Positions 5,679-6,126 of a stretch of DNA of 6,126 bases are shown here, in pieces (positions within the stretch are counted from its first letter, which is position 1; every line of letters begins with the position of its first letter). Source of the stretch: Defluviitaleaceae bacterium (lineage in GTDB: Bacteria > Bacillota > Clostridia > Lachnospirales > WQUN01). The notes under the pieces were generated by a model that saw only the letters and a program-made list of their open reading frames with translations, was not told where the DNA came from and did not search any database. The position numbers and the translations under genes are program-made. Location of the stretch: the NCBI GenBank assembly GCA_009783395.1, contig WRHA01000289.1, positions 1 to 6,126 of the forward strand, in the 5' to 3' direction.

Positions 5679-6126
5679 ATGACTTGTGTTTTTGCTACGA
5701 ATAATCCGAACAAAATAATCGAACTTCGAGAAATGGCTCGATTGGAAGGCGTCGAACTCTTGACGCTTTCCGATTTGGGCTTGGTTTGCGTTCCGGACGA
5801 AACAGGCGCGACCTTCGAAGAAAACGCGCTTATCAAGGCGCGAACCGTTGCGCAGTGTCTTACCGAAAACCCCCGCATAGTTTGTGCCGACGATTCCGGC
5901 TTGTGCATAGATGCTTTGGATGGCGACCCGGGTGTGCAGTCCGCGATTTTTTTGGGGGAAGACACGCCGTACAGCGTAAGAAATGCGCGGATTTTGGAGA
6001 TGCTTGAAAATGCGGATAATCGGTCCGCACGTTTTGTTTGCGTTATCGCCGCCGTTTTTCCCGACGGCCGCGAGCTTACCACCCGCGCTACAATTGAAGG
6101 GAAAATCGCATACGTGCCGGCGGGCG
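5679..6126 (+). CDS. rdgB: HAM1/RdgB-type dITP/XTP pyrophosphatase (partial, C-terminus missing)
   Basis: The frame opens at ATG 5679 and runs off the window after 149 codons; the family is usually about 195-205 residues. The enzyme hydrolyses non-canonical purine triphosphates (ITP, dITP, XTP) to the monophosphate and pyrophosphate in the cytoplasm, keeping them out of DNA and RNA. Visible motifs are the nucleotide-binding TNNPNK at 7-12, ETGATFEENALIKA at 41-54, and ADDSGLCIDALDGDPGV at 70-86, which contains the catalytic and metal-site aspartates (D71/D72). The motif normally reading SAR-Y/F is SAIF (88-91). The start is 5 nt after the hpf stop and has no good ribosome-binding site, so translation is probably coupled to hpf. 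The start fits the family, whose TNN motif is close to the N-terminus. Confidence 0.95.
   Translation, partial: MTCVFATNNPNKIIELREMARLEGVELLTLSDLGLVCVPDETGATFEENALIKARTVAQCLTENPRIVCADDSGLCIDALDGDPGVQSAIFLGEDTPYSVRNARILEMLENADNRSARFVCVIAAVFPDGRELTTRATIEGKIAYVPAG

Overview
The window reads as a stretch of bacterial chromosome, most likely from a Gram-positive, Clostridia-like Firmicute. The support is: strong AGGAGG or AGGTGA ribosome-binding sites before nearly every gene, a long-form HPF protein, an extracellular copper-amine-oxidase-N ('stalk') domain of the kind common in Firmicutes, and a small Cys/Gly-rich protein of a family I associate with spore-forming clostridia. This is an inference; there is no rRNA or other decisive marker. 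Base composition is moderate, and nothing points to mobile DNA, phage or CRISPR.

Left and centre (1-4511, minus strand): one apparent three-gene operon, read right to left. It starts at a clear sigma-A type promoter (-10 TATAAT at 4488-4483). The first gene (4437-2818) encodes a membrane-anchored six-blade NHL beta-propeller with a C-terminal stalk domain. The second (2795-1023) encodes a CHASE2-type class III adenylate cyclase with every catalytic residue present. The third (1030 to beyond position 1) encodes a secreted FecR-domain protein with a Pro/Ala repeat tail that runs off the window. The first two genes are 22 nt apart and the last two overlap by 8 nt, so the three products are probably made together. 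All three place a domain outside the membrane, and only the cyclase has a large cytoplasmic domain. The likely scheme is envelope sensing converted into a cAMP signal, with the NHL/stalk and FecR proteins as extracellular partners. No cAMP effector is visible.

Middle (4512-5127): a strong 17-bp hairpin terminator lies directly upstream of the operon promoter. It ends transcription of a separate minus-strand gene (4970-4653) for a 105-residue Cys/Gly-rich protein. That gene is divergent from the plus-strand genes. Its upstream region has no good sigma-A promoter but does have a sequence resembling a SigE (mother-cell sporulation) promoter.

Right (5128-6126, plus strand): hpf, encoding the long ribosome hibernation factor, starts from an extended -10 promoter. 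It is followed after 5 nt by the start of a HAM1/RdgB-type nucleoside-triphosphate pyrophosphatase that runs off the right edge. These are housekeeping and stress-survival genes.

The least ordinary part is the NHL/stalk - CHASE2 cyclase - FecR operon. Each domain family is known; the combination as a co-transcribed cAMP-signalling unit in a Firmicute-like genome deserves a closer look.
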